Of a DNA stretch of 64,000 bases, positions 23,215-33,175 are shown one piece after another. A program made the position numbers and the translations under genes. Every line of letters starts with the position of its first letter. Positions within the stretch are counted from its first letter, which is position 1. The DNA lies in the NCBI GenBank assembly GCA_002633005.1, contig NMRA01000634.1, positions 98,983-162,982 of the forward strand. The letters run 5' to 3'. The DNA is from Phoronis australis. Its lineage: Eukaryota; Phoronida; Phoronidae. Below the pieces are notes generated by a model. That model ran no database searches. It was given only the letters and a program-made list of their open reading frames with translations, and was not told where the DNA came from.

Positions 23215-23610
23215 CTAAGGGAGGTCATCAGTGGTGATGATCGCTGCATCTGGGGTTGATGAGATGGATGGGTTAGGCAATGTCGCATCGACGTTGATAG
23301 CTATAAGCTTCATGGCTTCACACGCGGGTAGACCAATGATGGAAGGTTTTTCCACGTCGACAACATAGAATCTCTGCTGAAGCCAGTCGGGCGATTTGAA
23401 GCGGCACTGTAAGTTGATGTAACCAAGGCAGGGTATCGACGTGTTGTTATATGCATAGAGAGTTCTGCTAGTTGGGTGTAGCTCGGCTTGCCAATTGTCG
23501 GGGTACATGGTTTTCACAGTACGTAGTGGTAGGGTGTTGCAACCTGAGCCGGGGTCAACCTTGGCATATAGGTGATGTTTACCTCTAATATCTGGACATT
23601 TGATATCCAA
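23215..23610 (-). CDS. Retroelement aspartic protease region
   Basis: 131 residues, stopping at 23215 next to the RT frame. The putative catalytic loop reads K-V-D-P-G-S-G-C-N-T-L-P. Functional relatives have Asp-Thr/Ser-Gly, so Pro replaces the Thr. The flap and I-I-G-L-P-A-C follow later as expected for retropepsins. Loss of the Thr suggests an impaired copy. Confidence 0.7.
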   Translation of the reverse strand: MDIKCPDIRGKHHLYAKVDPGSGCNTLPLRTVKTMYPDNWQAELHPTSRTLYAYNNTSIPCLGYINLQCRFKSPDWLQQRFYVVDVEKPSIIGLPACEAMKLIAINVDATLPNPSISSTPDAAIITTDDLP

Positions 23611-23778
23611 TGTTCAGAAAACTTCCTCGCGAGGACGGGGCTTGATAATTGCGTGTACGTCTGGGGATTCATCGGGGTCTGATGGCGTTATGGAGTGGAA
23701 TGTAAACGCATCGTTGTCGCTGGAGTTCTGCTCAATGTGGTGTGTCTTCTTCTGGTGTGGTCGTCCAGTGCTCTGGTG

Positions 23779-24567
23779 TTATTTTTGGTGTGGGCGCTGT
23801 CGTTTTTGGCGTTGTCCATGTTTTTGGGTTTTATGTTTGTCATGGGTGCCCTGGGTTTGTCGACGTTTAATTTTGCAGCATTTCTCCCAATGGCCCTTGT
23901 TGTGGCAGTGAGAAGACTCATCATGGAATGCAGGGCATCTTTTGGGTGGGTGTTTTGTCCCGCAATTGCTGCAGTCTAGGTTGCGTGCCGGTGTAATTGC
24001 GTCCACTGACTTCGCTCCCCGTGTCATCTCTGTTATGGACTGTTCAGAAGCTTTTATAGCTTCATACTCGCACCCTTTCTCGATTATTGATGCGATAGGA
24101 TGGCCTTTTTCTTTTGTTAGTAACTCTTTTCGGAAATCCTCGAAAGGTGTCGAAAGTATTATCATCTCAATTAGCAGTTCAGCCAGTTCACCGTCAGGCA
24201 GTTCGCATTTGTTTGCCTTTTCTCGCAGGCGAGAAATGTAGTCAGTGATTGTTTCGTCAGGCTTCCGTCGCATGGTTGACAGTTCCAAACGATGTACGCG
24301 AAAATTTACTTTGGTTGTTGCATTTACTTGTTGTTCAATCAGGTTGTACAGTTTCTCAGGTTTGTTCTGGTCGGTGGTGCTCATTCCCAAGTTGAGAATC
24401 CGGCGCATGCCCTCATCTCCAAGCGCTATTTTTATCTTGGTCGCTTTCTTAGTAGTGTCGGTGACGTAATTGTCTACTAAAAAGAGGTCCATTCGTGCTC
24501 GGAAGGCACGGAAAGAATCGCACAGTGGCTCATATTGCAAATTCATGACGGGCATTTTGGTTGTCAT
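23779..24567 (-). CDS. Gag polyprotein of Ty3-type element
   Basis: 262 residues. It starts M-T-T-K-M-P-V-M, about 145 bp inside the 5' LTR. A capsid-like helical region (residues 40-150, with D-E-T-I-T-D-Y-I-S-R-L) precedes a cysteine/histidine cluster C-S-N-C-G and H-C-H-N-K-G-H-W-E-K-C (zinc knuckles) and a basic tail. It packages the element RNA in cytoplasmic particles. It stops before the protease frame, so PR-RT expression would need a frameshift or is simply broken. Confidence 0.8.
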   Translation of the reverse strand: MTTKMPVMNLQYEPLCDSFRAFRARMDLFLVDNYVTDTTKKATKIKIALGDEGMRRILNLGMSTTDQNKPEKLYNLIEQQVNATTKVNFRVHRLELSTMRRKPDETITDYISRLREKANKCELPDGELAELLIEMIILSTPFEDFRKELLTKEKGHPIASIIEKGCEYEAIKASEQSITEMTRGAKSVDAITPARNLDCSNCGTKHPPKRCPAFHDESSHCHNKGHWEKCCKIKRRQTQGTHDKHKTQKHGQRQKRQRPHQK

Positions 24568-24712
24568 TGTCGATTTGTGCGCAGGCGGTGACGGCGAGGT
24601 GAGGTCACGGCTGAGGTCGGCACACTGAATTCACGATAATTTAGACAGTCAAATATTTTAAAATCACTTTCAATAGTTACTTGATTGTTCTATAATCCCA
24701 CCGTTGCCACCA

Positions 24713-24856
24713 TGTTGGATTATCTCGTGCGTAGTTTGACTATAATCAAGTAAACACAAGGCGAGGATGAGAATAGTGATCGTTTATTCGACTTCCGGCG
24801 TTAAGAAACGGGAATGCCGGGAGCGTCACCTAGTGGTGAACATAGATAATACAACA
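24713..24856 (-). repeat. 5' LTR of Ty3-type element
   Basis: 144 bp, TGTTGGAT at the left edge and ATACAACA at the right edge on the + strand. It is followed by GCTGG (24857-24861), which matches the target site at 14632-14636. Confidence 0.85.
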
Positions 24857-25089
24857 GCTGGTGTGGACGGCATGAACCATTAGATTCGCAGTTCAGACAA
24901 AACTTAGGAATAACGACATCTTGGTCGTGCATGTAGAACTCATTTCAGATTCACCGAGTAAGTGACAGGACGTAAAGTAGTTCATGTCCTGATTCAAATG
25001 TTGAAATATGCTTTTCCATGACAAATCTTCCTGTGACATAGTATCGTCTTATTAACTCAATGAACCCAGATTAAGATCTAGATTTTCTA

Positions 25090-25219
25090 CTAAAAGGTTT
25101 CCGTGTGCAGGAACAGAACTCGTTTCCCTTTGAAATTTCCCGGATATTTCTCTATCGCTGCATGCATACCTAGCAAGGCCTTTCCAGTATAACTCGGGTC
25201 TAATATTATGCTCGTCTTC
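25090..25219 (-). pseudogene. D-cysteine desulfhydrase/ACC deaminase-like terminal exon
   Basis: On the minus strand an acceptor (ctttccag, AG at 25221-25220) opens a frame of 42 codons ending at TAG (25092-25090). The peptide has I-L-D-P-S-Y-T-G-K-A-L-L-G-M and F-K-G-K-R-V-L-F-L-H-T, the C-terminal signature of the PLP enzyme family that includes D-cysteine desulfhydrase and ACC deaminase. The usual Gly-Gly after His-Thr is replaced by Glu-Thr-Phe and a stop, so the exon is truncated or a relic. Upstream exons were not recognised. A minus-strand frame at 25358-25726 is a weak candidate. Confidence 0.5.
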
Positions 25220-25881
25220 CTGGAAAGTTTTAGAGAGAGTTCCAGAAAAATAAAACAACAATACGAATTCAATGAGCCGCTAATTAGACCTTTCTATTGT
25301 CGCGCCTGTGACTCCATTTTCGAATTAAAAAACACGAACTCCACTTAAGTACCTTACTTAGATCGGACCTGAATTCCGGGCTGGGAAAGAATGAACAACA
25401 CATAATGCAGAAGACAGGCTCCACGTCCGAACACTACAATATACTGTCACTAGTTGGATGATAGCGAGTATAAATAGAGTCATTTGCTTAACAAGAATCG
25501 AGTAGTAAAAACGAATGAAAACAACTGGGTAGCAGTGGTGCGGTGTTGTAGCTGTAGTGATGCATGTAGCTGCTGTCCACGCCAGCTGCCTGCGTTCCTG
25601 CCTAGCTTTGAAGCCATCTGCCTTAGTGCCTTCGTAAGTAGGACTGCATTTCTCGTTCAGACCACCTGCAATAGGGACTGGGAAATCAGACCTCACGTAG
25701 TAGAGCTTTTCAAACACGTACTGCATCTCGTGATGAAGCAGAAATCGCTCATATGATTGTTAGACATACAGTTCTTATTCACCTATTTCACGAAAGCGCC
25801 ATCTTCCCGCGCCATCTTTAAATACTTATCGAAAACGAGGCACACTGATAAAACCTCGTGAGTGGTCATCAGCTGGCCATC

Positions 25882-26085
25882 ATGGTGTACTGTGCAGTGC
25901 CTAAACGTACCAATTCCAGTAATAACTCGTCGGTATCCTTCGGAGGGATATACTCGCCACTCGCCCAGTCGTCAATGCGAGTAAAAATGGTGCTGGGCGA
26001 GTAGAAGTTGACTTGCCGGTCGCCTAGGTGGCGAGCGAATTTCAGAGCGCAAAAGCACTATCGTTTCCCAGATGAATATGAATAA
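25882..26085 (+). pseudogene. THAP-like zinc-finger fragment with insertion
   Basis: The sequence opens M-V-Y-C-A-V-P-K then T-N-S-S and V-S-F, like the start of THAP DNA-binding domains, but the second zinc Cys is Arg. After V-S-F about 110 bp of inserted repeat (containing CTCGCCCAG motifs) intervenes. The sequence then resumes with H-Y-R-F-P-D-E before a stop at 26083. The insert resembles the sequence at 27700-27790. I read it as a broken THAP exon. Confidence 0.4.
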
Positions 26086-27401
26086 TTTTCCTCCTCCTTG
26101 TGCTGTTTTTATCATGAATTTAAGGTTCAGTTTGGTCATCGTGTCGATGCTCCGGCAGTAAAAAGCATCGGCGCAGTGCGACCCTACCGATTCAGTACAT
26201 GTCACCCGTTAGCGATTCGTCAAAAAAATCACAGTGTGTGGTCGTGCACAAAGAGTTGTGGACTAGTCCGAAACAAAGAAAAGGGGAGAAAGGTGGAAGA
26301 CCGGTTCATGTGCTCATAGCAAATGAAATACCACATTTCACAATGTCATTTTAGCCAAAATTATATTTATAACATTCGTCCTAATAAGCGCCCATGTCCC
26401 TATAAGCGTCCCCACTCGTTTTCAGATTTCGGTAAAGTAAGCGCCCTGTCCATGAATGTGTATATGTGCGAAAAATGTCTTACCTCACAATTCTAAAATT
26501 CTACAGTAATGTATTCAATTTATCAATAATATCCGACAGTCCTGAAAAATCATTGTGCGCGGAATTTCTAGTAGACCACGAGCTTCGCCGCTATGTGGGT
26601 ATTTAGCCGTGGCTGTACACTTCAAACCGTTCCGCAGTGCTTCAAAAAGAACGCAAAAGATTTGCTGATCTTGCGAAGAAAGTGTCACACTATATAGTCT
26701 GGCCCTTCAGAACAGACGCAGCGTACTGGTCAACTGGATTGGTATTGTATCTTTCCCCTACAGATCATCTCCCACAACAGGAATCCAGATTGCTTTGTAC
26801 ACGTAAAATTATAAAAACCGCGAATCGAAACTTGGCCAAGAAGCGCGCGCTAGGGCCTACATATAATATGTGGGCCTGCTCAATGAGATAAATATAACTA
26901 CATATACAGCTCATTGGGCCTGCTACTCTGGCAAATGAACACTGATTACAGGCACGCGCTCGCTCACTCGGTGCACACCTGTTGACTCACTTCAATACAA
27001 ACGTCACGTGACAACAACATATGTGTTGTCCAGATTTTTCTCGTTGCGGGGTGCGATCTAGCGCAGATTTTGACTTAATCTGCGGTTAATCCCAACTCCG
27101 AGTCCACAGGAACTTAAGAATCTTAGGAAAGGCGATTTGGAAAACTTAAGGAGGATTTCAGGTAATTTGAGTCGAAACTATTTTTACTCGGCAAGAATTC
27201 AAGTTGTCCTATCAGTCGGCAAGTTTTCGCCCTGGGATTTCAGCACATGTTTTTTTTAAAAGATCGTAATTTAACAACAGAGTTTGATAGCAATGCACCA
27301 GAGTTTTGTAGAAAGTCTGTCATATGTTACACATACGTCACAGCGCGTAAATTTGATAAATCCTAGCTTCCGATTTCACCCGTTTCCGAGACCGGGCGTA
27401 T
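26086..27401. other. No recognised gene
   Basis: Short open frames only (for example 26637-26891), none with a recognisable motif or splice support. No repeat was clearly delimited. Confidence 0.4.
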
Positions 27402-27540
27402 GTTCAGTAGACGCTAGGACCTACGCTAGGACTTAGCTAAAACCTAGTTAAAGTCACGTGTTCTTATTTAAAATGCACGGCAATATCTCACGTAATCTCG
27501 CGAAGTCTTGCTTTTTAGCGAGGTCCTAGCGTTACTGAAC
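27402..27540. mobile_element. MITE family A, copy 4
   Basis: Independent copy of the 139-bp element, well outside the duplicated segments, with both inverted ends intact. The shared right flank GGGAGGC in all copies suggests that the element may extend a few bases further than the core. Confidence 0.75.
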
Positions 27541-27904
27541 GGGAGGCGGGTTTTAACCGCCGTAGGCTACAAAAAGCGTCCCCCTGGGTGCTTATTAGGG
27601 CGAATACGGTAGCCCTAGTAGATGGTGACATCAGTGCACGAAACGATGATTTTTATTTAAACTAGCAGCACGTTTGTGGTGACTGGCGCCAACGGCCGGG
27701 TGATTGAACTTCGGGCTGGACGAGTAGAAGTTTTCTGGCTCCGGCACTCGCCCAGCTGGCGAGCAGGGTTTTTCAAGACAATAAAAGCCTGGGTACATGT
27801 ATATCCCTGACTTCCACACTTTTCCAAAAGTGGGAAAACTACTAAGGAATGGCTGAGGAGGGTAAAATTGTAGTTGCCGTGCGTATTGGTATGTTTTTTG
27901 GAGA

Positions 27905-28408
27905 TCATTTCAACATCAGACAAATTGATTTTTGGTAACGCTGATAAGTCTTTTGACCACTCCACCTTAATGGACGATGCCATGTTTGCCAAGGCGCCTC
28001 GTTTTCGATCAACACGATAGCAGCGCCGCGCGTTCGTGAAATAGGTGAATAATACACGTTCTTAGTGGTCCTAATACTAGGTTCATTGTCTACACAGGAG
28101 TCGATCCTAGGCATGAAAGACCTAACATGGTTATTCTTAAAAGAATTAGAATAACCACTGTCAACTAAAACTTGTTTGAGGCGTTGAACTTCAACGTTGA
28201 ATGCTTGCCAATGAGATGCTATCTGGTGCTCCCTCTTGAGGTAACTAGTCAAAACCCCTAGCTTGTAGATTTCGGAGAAATCACTTTTAGTTTGTAAACA
28301 AGCACCGATATCCGTAGCTTTATGATAAACTAAAGTACGAAACCCATCGTCACAACAATGTACAAGGACATCGAGAAAAGGCATTTTTTTCACAAACAGG
28401 CAATTCAT
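27905..28408 (-). pseudogene. Penelope-like reverse transcriptase C-terminal fragment
   Basis: 167 codons on the minus strand. It begins with P-F-L-D-V-L-V-H, then G-F-R-T-L-V-Y-H-K-A-T-D, Y-K-L-G-V-L-T-S-Y-L-K-R and a long helical linker. This order (Phe-Leu-Asp-Val-Leu, then Val-Tyr-x-Lys-x-Thr, then an Arg/Lys-rich shift to the linker) is typical of the RT end of Penelope-like elements. The catalytic core upstream is absent. The companion endonuclease nearby lies on the opposite strand. Confidence 0.6.
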
Positions 28409-28559
28409 ACTTGAATTTAATATGATAGATTTAATGTAGTCTATTATTATCAGAATATAAATTCACGTCACCTTGTCATGACAAATAACCCCAGTCGTGA
28501 AAGACTACGACCAGTGGCCAAATGTAATGTTGTCTATCAATTCACAATGTCTTCGTCCC

Positions 28560-28890
28560 CATTCTTGTGAACAGAGTTACAGGTACATTGGACAGACGGT
28601 GTGCTCTCTCTCGCGACGGTTGTCCATGCACTTGCAGGGCGGGTCCATTCAAGATCACTTTGTATACCAACATGGCCGAAAGATTACTAGACAGGAGACA
28701 GTTGATGACATCAGACCACCTGAACTGTTTTGTTTTGTTTTTTTTTATAGTAGACAGTACCATCATCCGCTATGTTGAAAATGACATTTTTCGGCTAAAG
28801 ATTTTGGAATCTCTGTTGATCCGTAACGAAAAACCCGAGTTGAATGAACAGTTCACAGTTGTGCAGCGCACGCTGGCTCTGTTTCTGTAG
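28560..28890 (+). pseudogene. Penelope-like GIY-YIG endonuclease relic
   Basis: The first part encodes Y-R-Y-I-G-Q-T-V-C-S-L-S-R-R with a downstream H and S-I-Q-D-H-F, the GIY-YIG nuclease core (Tyr-Ile-Gly then Arg). A frame change near 28730 leads to I-L-E-S-L-L-I-R-N-E-K-P-E-L-N-E-Q, the conserved family ending, and a stop at 28888-28890. It cuts DNA during Penelope-like retrotransposition. The frameshift marks it as dead. Confidence 0.65.
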
Positions 28891-28997
28891 GGTTGCGGGC
28901 TTCCTACCGTGTGATACATTTACAGTCTCTGCTTGTATGCCCCTCTTCCCACTGTCACGTGTATTTCAATGTTTATTTCGCTCTGTATAAGTTCATT

Positions 28998-29045
28998 CAA
29001 CTCATTGCCTGATGACGTGACATGAAGTCACGAAATATAGGTACT
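28998..29045 (+). ncRNA. Hammerhead-ribozyme-like motif of Penelope-like element
   Basis: CTGATGA at 29009-29015 is followed by a hairpin, GTGAC (29017-29021), loop ATGAA, GTCAC (29027-29031), then GAAA (29032-29035). This reproduces the CUGANGA, stem II and GAAA order of hammerhead ribozymes known from Penelope-like elements. An extra C at 29016 must bulge, and stems I and III are not clear, so catalytic activity is uncertain. The position about 120 bp after the endonuclease stop is the expected one. Confidence 0.45.
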
Positions 29046-29064
29046 GCTTTTATTTGTATTTGTT

Positions 29065-29262
29065 ATGTCTCTCGGTCCTTTACTTCATACCTGCACACCA
29101 GAAGAAAGGAGACTGTTCCGAAATTACCAACGTACCAGTATCAAGCTTGTTAACAAAAATCTAGTCGTGTCTTTAACAAAAGTTTGTGTAAACAAAGGGC
29201 TACTACCGAACTATACTGATATCGAAATACACACAACTCTAAAGGTTTGTTGTTGTTTATAG
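29065..29262 (+). other. Possible start of a second Penelope-like ORF
   Basis: A 65-codon frame starts just after the hammerhead-like motif. Its Lys-Leu and Leu-rich pattern ending in G-L-L-P-N-Y resembles the N-terminus of Penelope-like proteins, and such elements often lie in partial tandem. Similarity is weak and by eye only. Confidence 0.25.
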
Positions 29263-29879
29263 AAATCTACATGTATGTGATGCATTAATTCATGTTTGTG
29301 TTTCTTCGCGTTGATTAACGTAATTTGACCTTGAAGAATTCTCAGCAATGGAAATTTCCATTGAAAACGGATATCTAATATTTCTTTGAAAAAAAATTCC
29401 CAATGAAAATATTTCCCAGTGTAATACTTTTTTCAAGGGTTATAGTACTGACCTAATTTCCTAAAAACTGGTTGACTTCGATCTTCTTCAAAATTCTCAT
29501 GTCGCACAATTTTCTCTCCTAATTGGTTAACATACCTAGCCGATGAGTTCATTGAAAACGTACACGCAACCGAACAGTCCAACTTCATTGGATTCCTCCC
29601 ACCGGAATAGGATAACGTTTCTCACCCCTTTAATTCCTACAAGAACAATTTTGGAGGAAAAGCCGACACTTTTCTTCTCCCTACCCAGTTTTTGTTAGAA
29701 AAATTAATGCAGGTATTGCAGATATATTTTCTCTGTTATCATATTTAAACAAAAAGGGCAGTTCCCGCAATTGCGCATGCGCACTTACAACTCTGCGCGT
29801 GGTATACACACTTGCATAATGGATTGTAGGCATAAGTTGCGTCGTTGGTGTGAAAGGGAGAGTTGTCCCTGTCATACTA

Positions 29880-31750
29880 TAAAAAAACAAGTGGCAAAAA
29901 TTGGAATGTCAACAGAAAACTGCCCTTAAGGACCCCAAAATTGAGCCTAATGACCCCGAAGCTTAAAAAAATTTTCATTACTATACCAACCTGATGTGTG
30001 AATTCAAGCCCAACAATCAGTTTGCACCCATTCACCTTTGACCTTAAAATGGGTTCTATTAATCGTATAGGAAATCCGCATGTTCTCTGGATGAACCTAT
30101 GCAGCACCTATCTGTTTACAAAATATAAGGAAATCCATGTCAAAAATTACAGGGTTAAATTAAAGCGTTTCATCAAGTAATTTAGGCTGGTTGAACTCTC
30201 TGAGGGCCTTGTATTGCATTTTGGGTACTAACAATAGTATCAATGAAAATCAGTTGTTTAATGGTTGAACCAGCATGGATATGAAATATGTCGACAGTCA
30301 ACTTGGTTGAAAGTCAAAAACATTTCAGAAAAGTGCGCTTAATGATCCCAAAATTGCACCCAATGACCTCAAACACCGTGTCTGAACTTCGTTGATGAAT
30401 GACAACGATGTGCATGAATTTAAAAGGTCTAGATCAAAAATCATTTTTGCGCTCACTGATCGGTAAGGCCTACACCCGCAGAGTAATAAAATTGGAGAAA
30501 ACCAAGGAAGAACAGTACTATGCGCTTACGTGCGCATGGTAATAATAATAGTAATAAGAATAAGAATGAAATTGAATAAAACCCAGGAACAACATTACTC
30601 TGCACTTACACGCGCAGAGTAATAAAATTCAAGAATAAGAAGGAGAAATAGTTAGAGGATCCAATCGGAAAACATATCCAAACATTTTTCTGTGTTTTCA
30701 CTGAGCGCCCTTGGGTACAAATAACAACGAGAAATCGAATCTGTATTGTAATCCTCTGGGAAAGATCAATGTTACAGTATGTGTTTGACATTTTACAATG
30801 AAAGGATGAGACAAAGAATAATAAGATGCTACTCCCAAAACAACTTGTTAAATTTTACGTTTCATACATTTCTGCGTTTGACATTTATATATCTGTAACT
30901 CGTGTCATTCATAAATAAAGGGGTACTGTTTGTTTAACATCCTTTGTACTAGACGACAAAAACTCATTGTTTTAATGTGCAGTTACGTGAACATTTAATA
31001 TTCATTAAATAATCTTCGTCACGGCAGACTGTTCTCACGGGTCGTCGACATAACTGCTGGTAAATTAGTTGTTGCTAGTGGTTACTATGACAACAACCCT
31101 TATGTTCTCGTGGATTAACGGGAGTAAATCTACAGAAATGACAGCTCCCCATCACAACAACTACCGGATTCGACATGGTCCAATTTTAATGTAAAGAATT
31201 CATGAACTTCTGGTGAAAAAACGCATCTCTTGCAAATCAGAGCCAAATGAAACCAAATAAAATAACTCACAGATAAAGCAGTTTCTAAAATTCATGTGGA
31301 AACGCCTTGAATTGTTTATATACCGGCTGGCAACTGGAAAACGTAAAAACCAATAATCATTGGTCATTACATATTGAAATCACCAATTCTGTGCTGAAAT
31401 TGAAGAGAATTCCTCGGAAATGTGGAAGATGTAACATTTTTAAAGGTAGTTGCCCTTTGCACTAATTGACCATATCCTGTGCATTACAAGCCTCTTTAAA
31501 AAAATATTGCAAAGTACGTGAAAAGTGTGTTTAATGCTAAGAATCACAGTTGTGTAACTGTTGAATACATACTAGATTAAAAAGTGGGAATTTCGGAAGA
31601 AAAATGCACCTGATGACCCTCATGGCTGCACCAAGTGATCTGAAACCTTGGATTAGGAACTCCATTACATGCACCAATCATATGTGTGAATTTGATATGT
31701 CTAGCTCAAAATTTTAGTTTGCACCTCATGACCTTTGACCTGTTTAATCT
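29880..31750. repeat. Cluster of three diverged interspersed repeats
   Basis: Units at about 29910-30060, 30300-30470 and 31570-31745 share phrases such as CCCAAAATTG, AATGACC and CACCTTTGACC in the same order. They are heavily diverged copies of one noncoding repeat. Between and after them, a short palindromic motif (CTCTGCGCTTACACGCGCAGAG-type) occurs near 30520, 30595 and 32080. No gene is seen in 29263-32248. Confidence 0.6.
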
Positions 31751-32248
31751 GATTGGACCACCCGATACCTTAGAGAAGTAAACTCTTAAATTGTCTTGTT
31801 GACTTACGCCTGTTCGCTTACTTTGAAGAGAAGACCTTTTAAAGTTAAGCAGGAGTGGCATTTTGAATTTTTATCACCTTTCCACCAAATGACCTATTCC
31901 GGTTCATTATAGAATATGATTATATAATGAATGGAAATTTAAATACCATTAAATATTATACGTTAAATTTAACGATTATACTTGCACTCATGATGTATTT
32001 ATTAGGCTTCAAACTCGTCGGAAGAAGAACAAGAAGTGTAAGAATAAAATTGAAGAAAACCCAGGAACAACAGAACTCTGCGCTTACACGCGCATAGTAA
32101 TAAACCTGCTTTCATTTCTTCCTGGAATGTGCTAAAGCCAGCTCCGTGTTCCATCTTGCCACTATTCAATACTTCGATTCACCATCGCTTGACAACATGC
32201 GTGCTCCCCCGGAATGTTTTTCTATGTTTTTGCTCAACAACGACCATT

Positions 32249-32255
32249 TATATAA
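32249..32255 (+). promoter_or_regulatory. TATA box of right gene
   Basis: TATATAA lies 40 bp before the first ATG of the signal-peptide exon. A start about 30 bp downstream would give a very short 5' UTR. No other core element was fixed. Confidence 0.45.
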
Positions 32256-32294
32256 GGCAAGTGAAGTGGGGTATGCAGTTACGACGTCAAAGAG

Positions 32295-32346
32295 ATGATG
32301 TTGCGAACATTTGTCCTGATTTCGCTTCTTTTTCTTCCTTGCTCGG
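32295..32346 (+). CDS. Exon 1: signal peptide of right mosaic lectin gene
   Basis: Two adjacent ATGs (32295, 32298) start M-M-L-R-T-F-V-L-I-S-L-L-F-L-P-C-S, a classical signal peptide: one Arg, a hydrophobic core, and Cys-Ser-Gly at the cleavage region. Donor GTAAGT follows at 32347. It ends in phase 1, matching the next exon, which adds the Gly. An upstream ATG at 32273 is in another frame and would lie before the predicted transcription start. The protein should enter the secretory pathway. Confidence 0.75.
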
Positions 32347-32773
32347 GTAAGTGGGAAGTTTTTTTTTGATAACTCAGAGACATTAAAAAACATGGCGTAG
32401 GAAAGAAATGCTAAGAAACTGTTAACATGACATCTTTAACGGACTTTGAAGCAAAACGTGTAAACCTTACTTCATTCTGAAACTGCTTGAAACGAAGTAA
32501 GTTTTTAGTCACCATGAAATTTTCTGAAATATTTTTTCTGAAAGTTTTTTGTTTCGCGCAAACACCAGAAAGTGTTTCCCATACGTTTCAACCAAGTACA
32601 CACAACAAGATTAAGTGCTTTATTGTTGTACAGTCAAAAATGTTAGTAGGCTAAGCAACAATTGTCTAGATTACGTGGTCAGCAAAGTGTGATGTGTGTA
32701 ATAACAATATTCTTTGACCTGATTTACACCAATGCCACTTTAATTCCACTACATAACTATAAATCGTCGTGAC

Positions 32774-32815
32774 AGACCGTCCGGAGTTGGTGTATGGTGC
32801 AACTCCGGACGGTCT
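32774..32815. repeat. Perfect 16-bp inverted repeat
   Basis: AGACCGTCCGGAGTTG at 32774-32789 is followed by a 10-nt loop and its exact reverse complement at 32800-32815. It is GC-rich in an AT-rich intron of the right gene. Flanks share TTTACACCAATG about 50 bp to each side, so it may be part of a larger foldback element. Confidence 0.85.
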
Positions 32816-33175
32816 GGGGTCAACAGAAAACCACAGTTCAACTGTGAGTTTACACCAATGGGACAAAAGAGAGTAGTTCTACTTGCCACGTCAGTTGCAG
32901 GTTTGCTTATCTCTTTTATGGAACACAATGTATGACTGGGCAAAGCGTTTTCAAAATAATGTGGATAAATCAGCGGAGTGTGAGACCCCTGAGGTCCCTG
33001 TCAAGTCCCCACGACAATTCTACGTTATGGTATGCGAGACTAGAAACTTACCCAGCGTTTAATAGTTTATTCCATGCGCTGCCTTTTTATTTTGATAAAC
33101 ACAATGAATGGCAACTCAATTCATTTTGCAGTGGTGCTAATATCTGAATTTGAACAATTTCATTACTTTTAACAG

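Larger units (their letters stand above)
14637..24856 (-). mobile_element. Ty3-type LTR retrotransposon (scrambled assembly)
   Basis: The outer LTRs (14637-14780 and 24713-24856) are 144 bp each, start TGT and end ACA on the coding strand, and are flanked by the same 5 bp, GCTGG (14632-14636 and 24857-24861). The minus-strand coding order is gag, protease, RT, RNase H, integrase. The true element is much shorter than this span. Four single-N joins (15311, 20465, 22009, 22523) each repeat sequence already present, and the foreign segment 15312-18283 sits inside. The first bases after the 5' LTR (TGGTGGCAACGG on the minus strand) may be a primer-binding site. The RT and integrase resemble the Mag/SURL-like lineage, as judged from memory. 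Confidence 0.85.

Noticed and set aside
18282-24856. A separate complete Ty3 element with its own left LTR
   Set aside because: The LTR at 18282 lacks its terminal bases and has no target duplication. The matching GCTGG is at 14632.
25358-25726. Minus-strand 122-codon frame as an upstream exon of the PLP enzyme
   Set aside because: No family motif could be recognised and the splice borders do not clearly match the exon at 25090-25219.
29009-29035. Fully functional hammerhead ribozyme
   Set aside because: A bulged C after CTGATGA and unclear stems I and III. Kept only as hammerhead-like.
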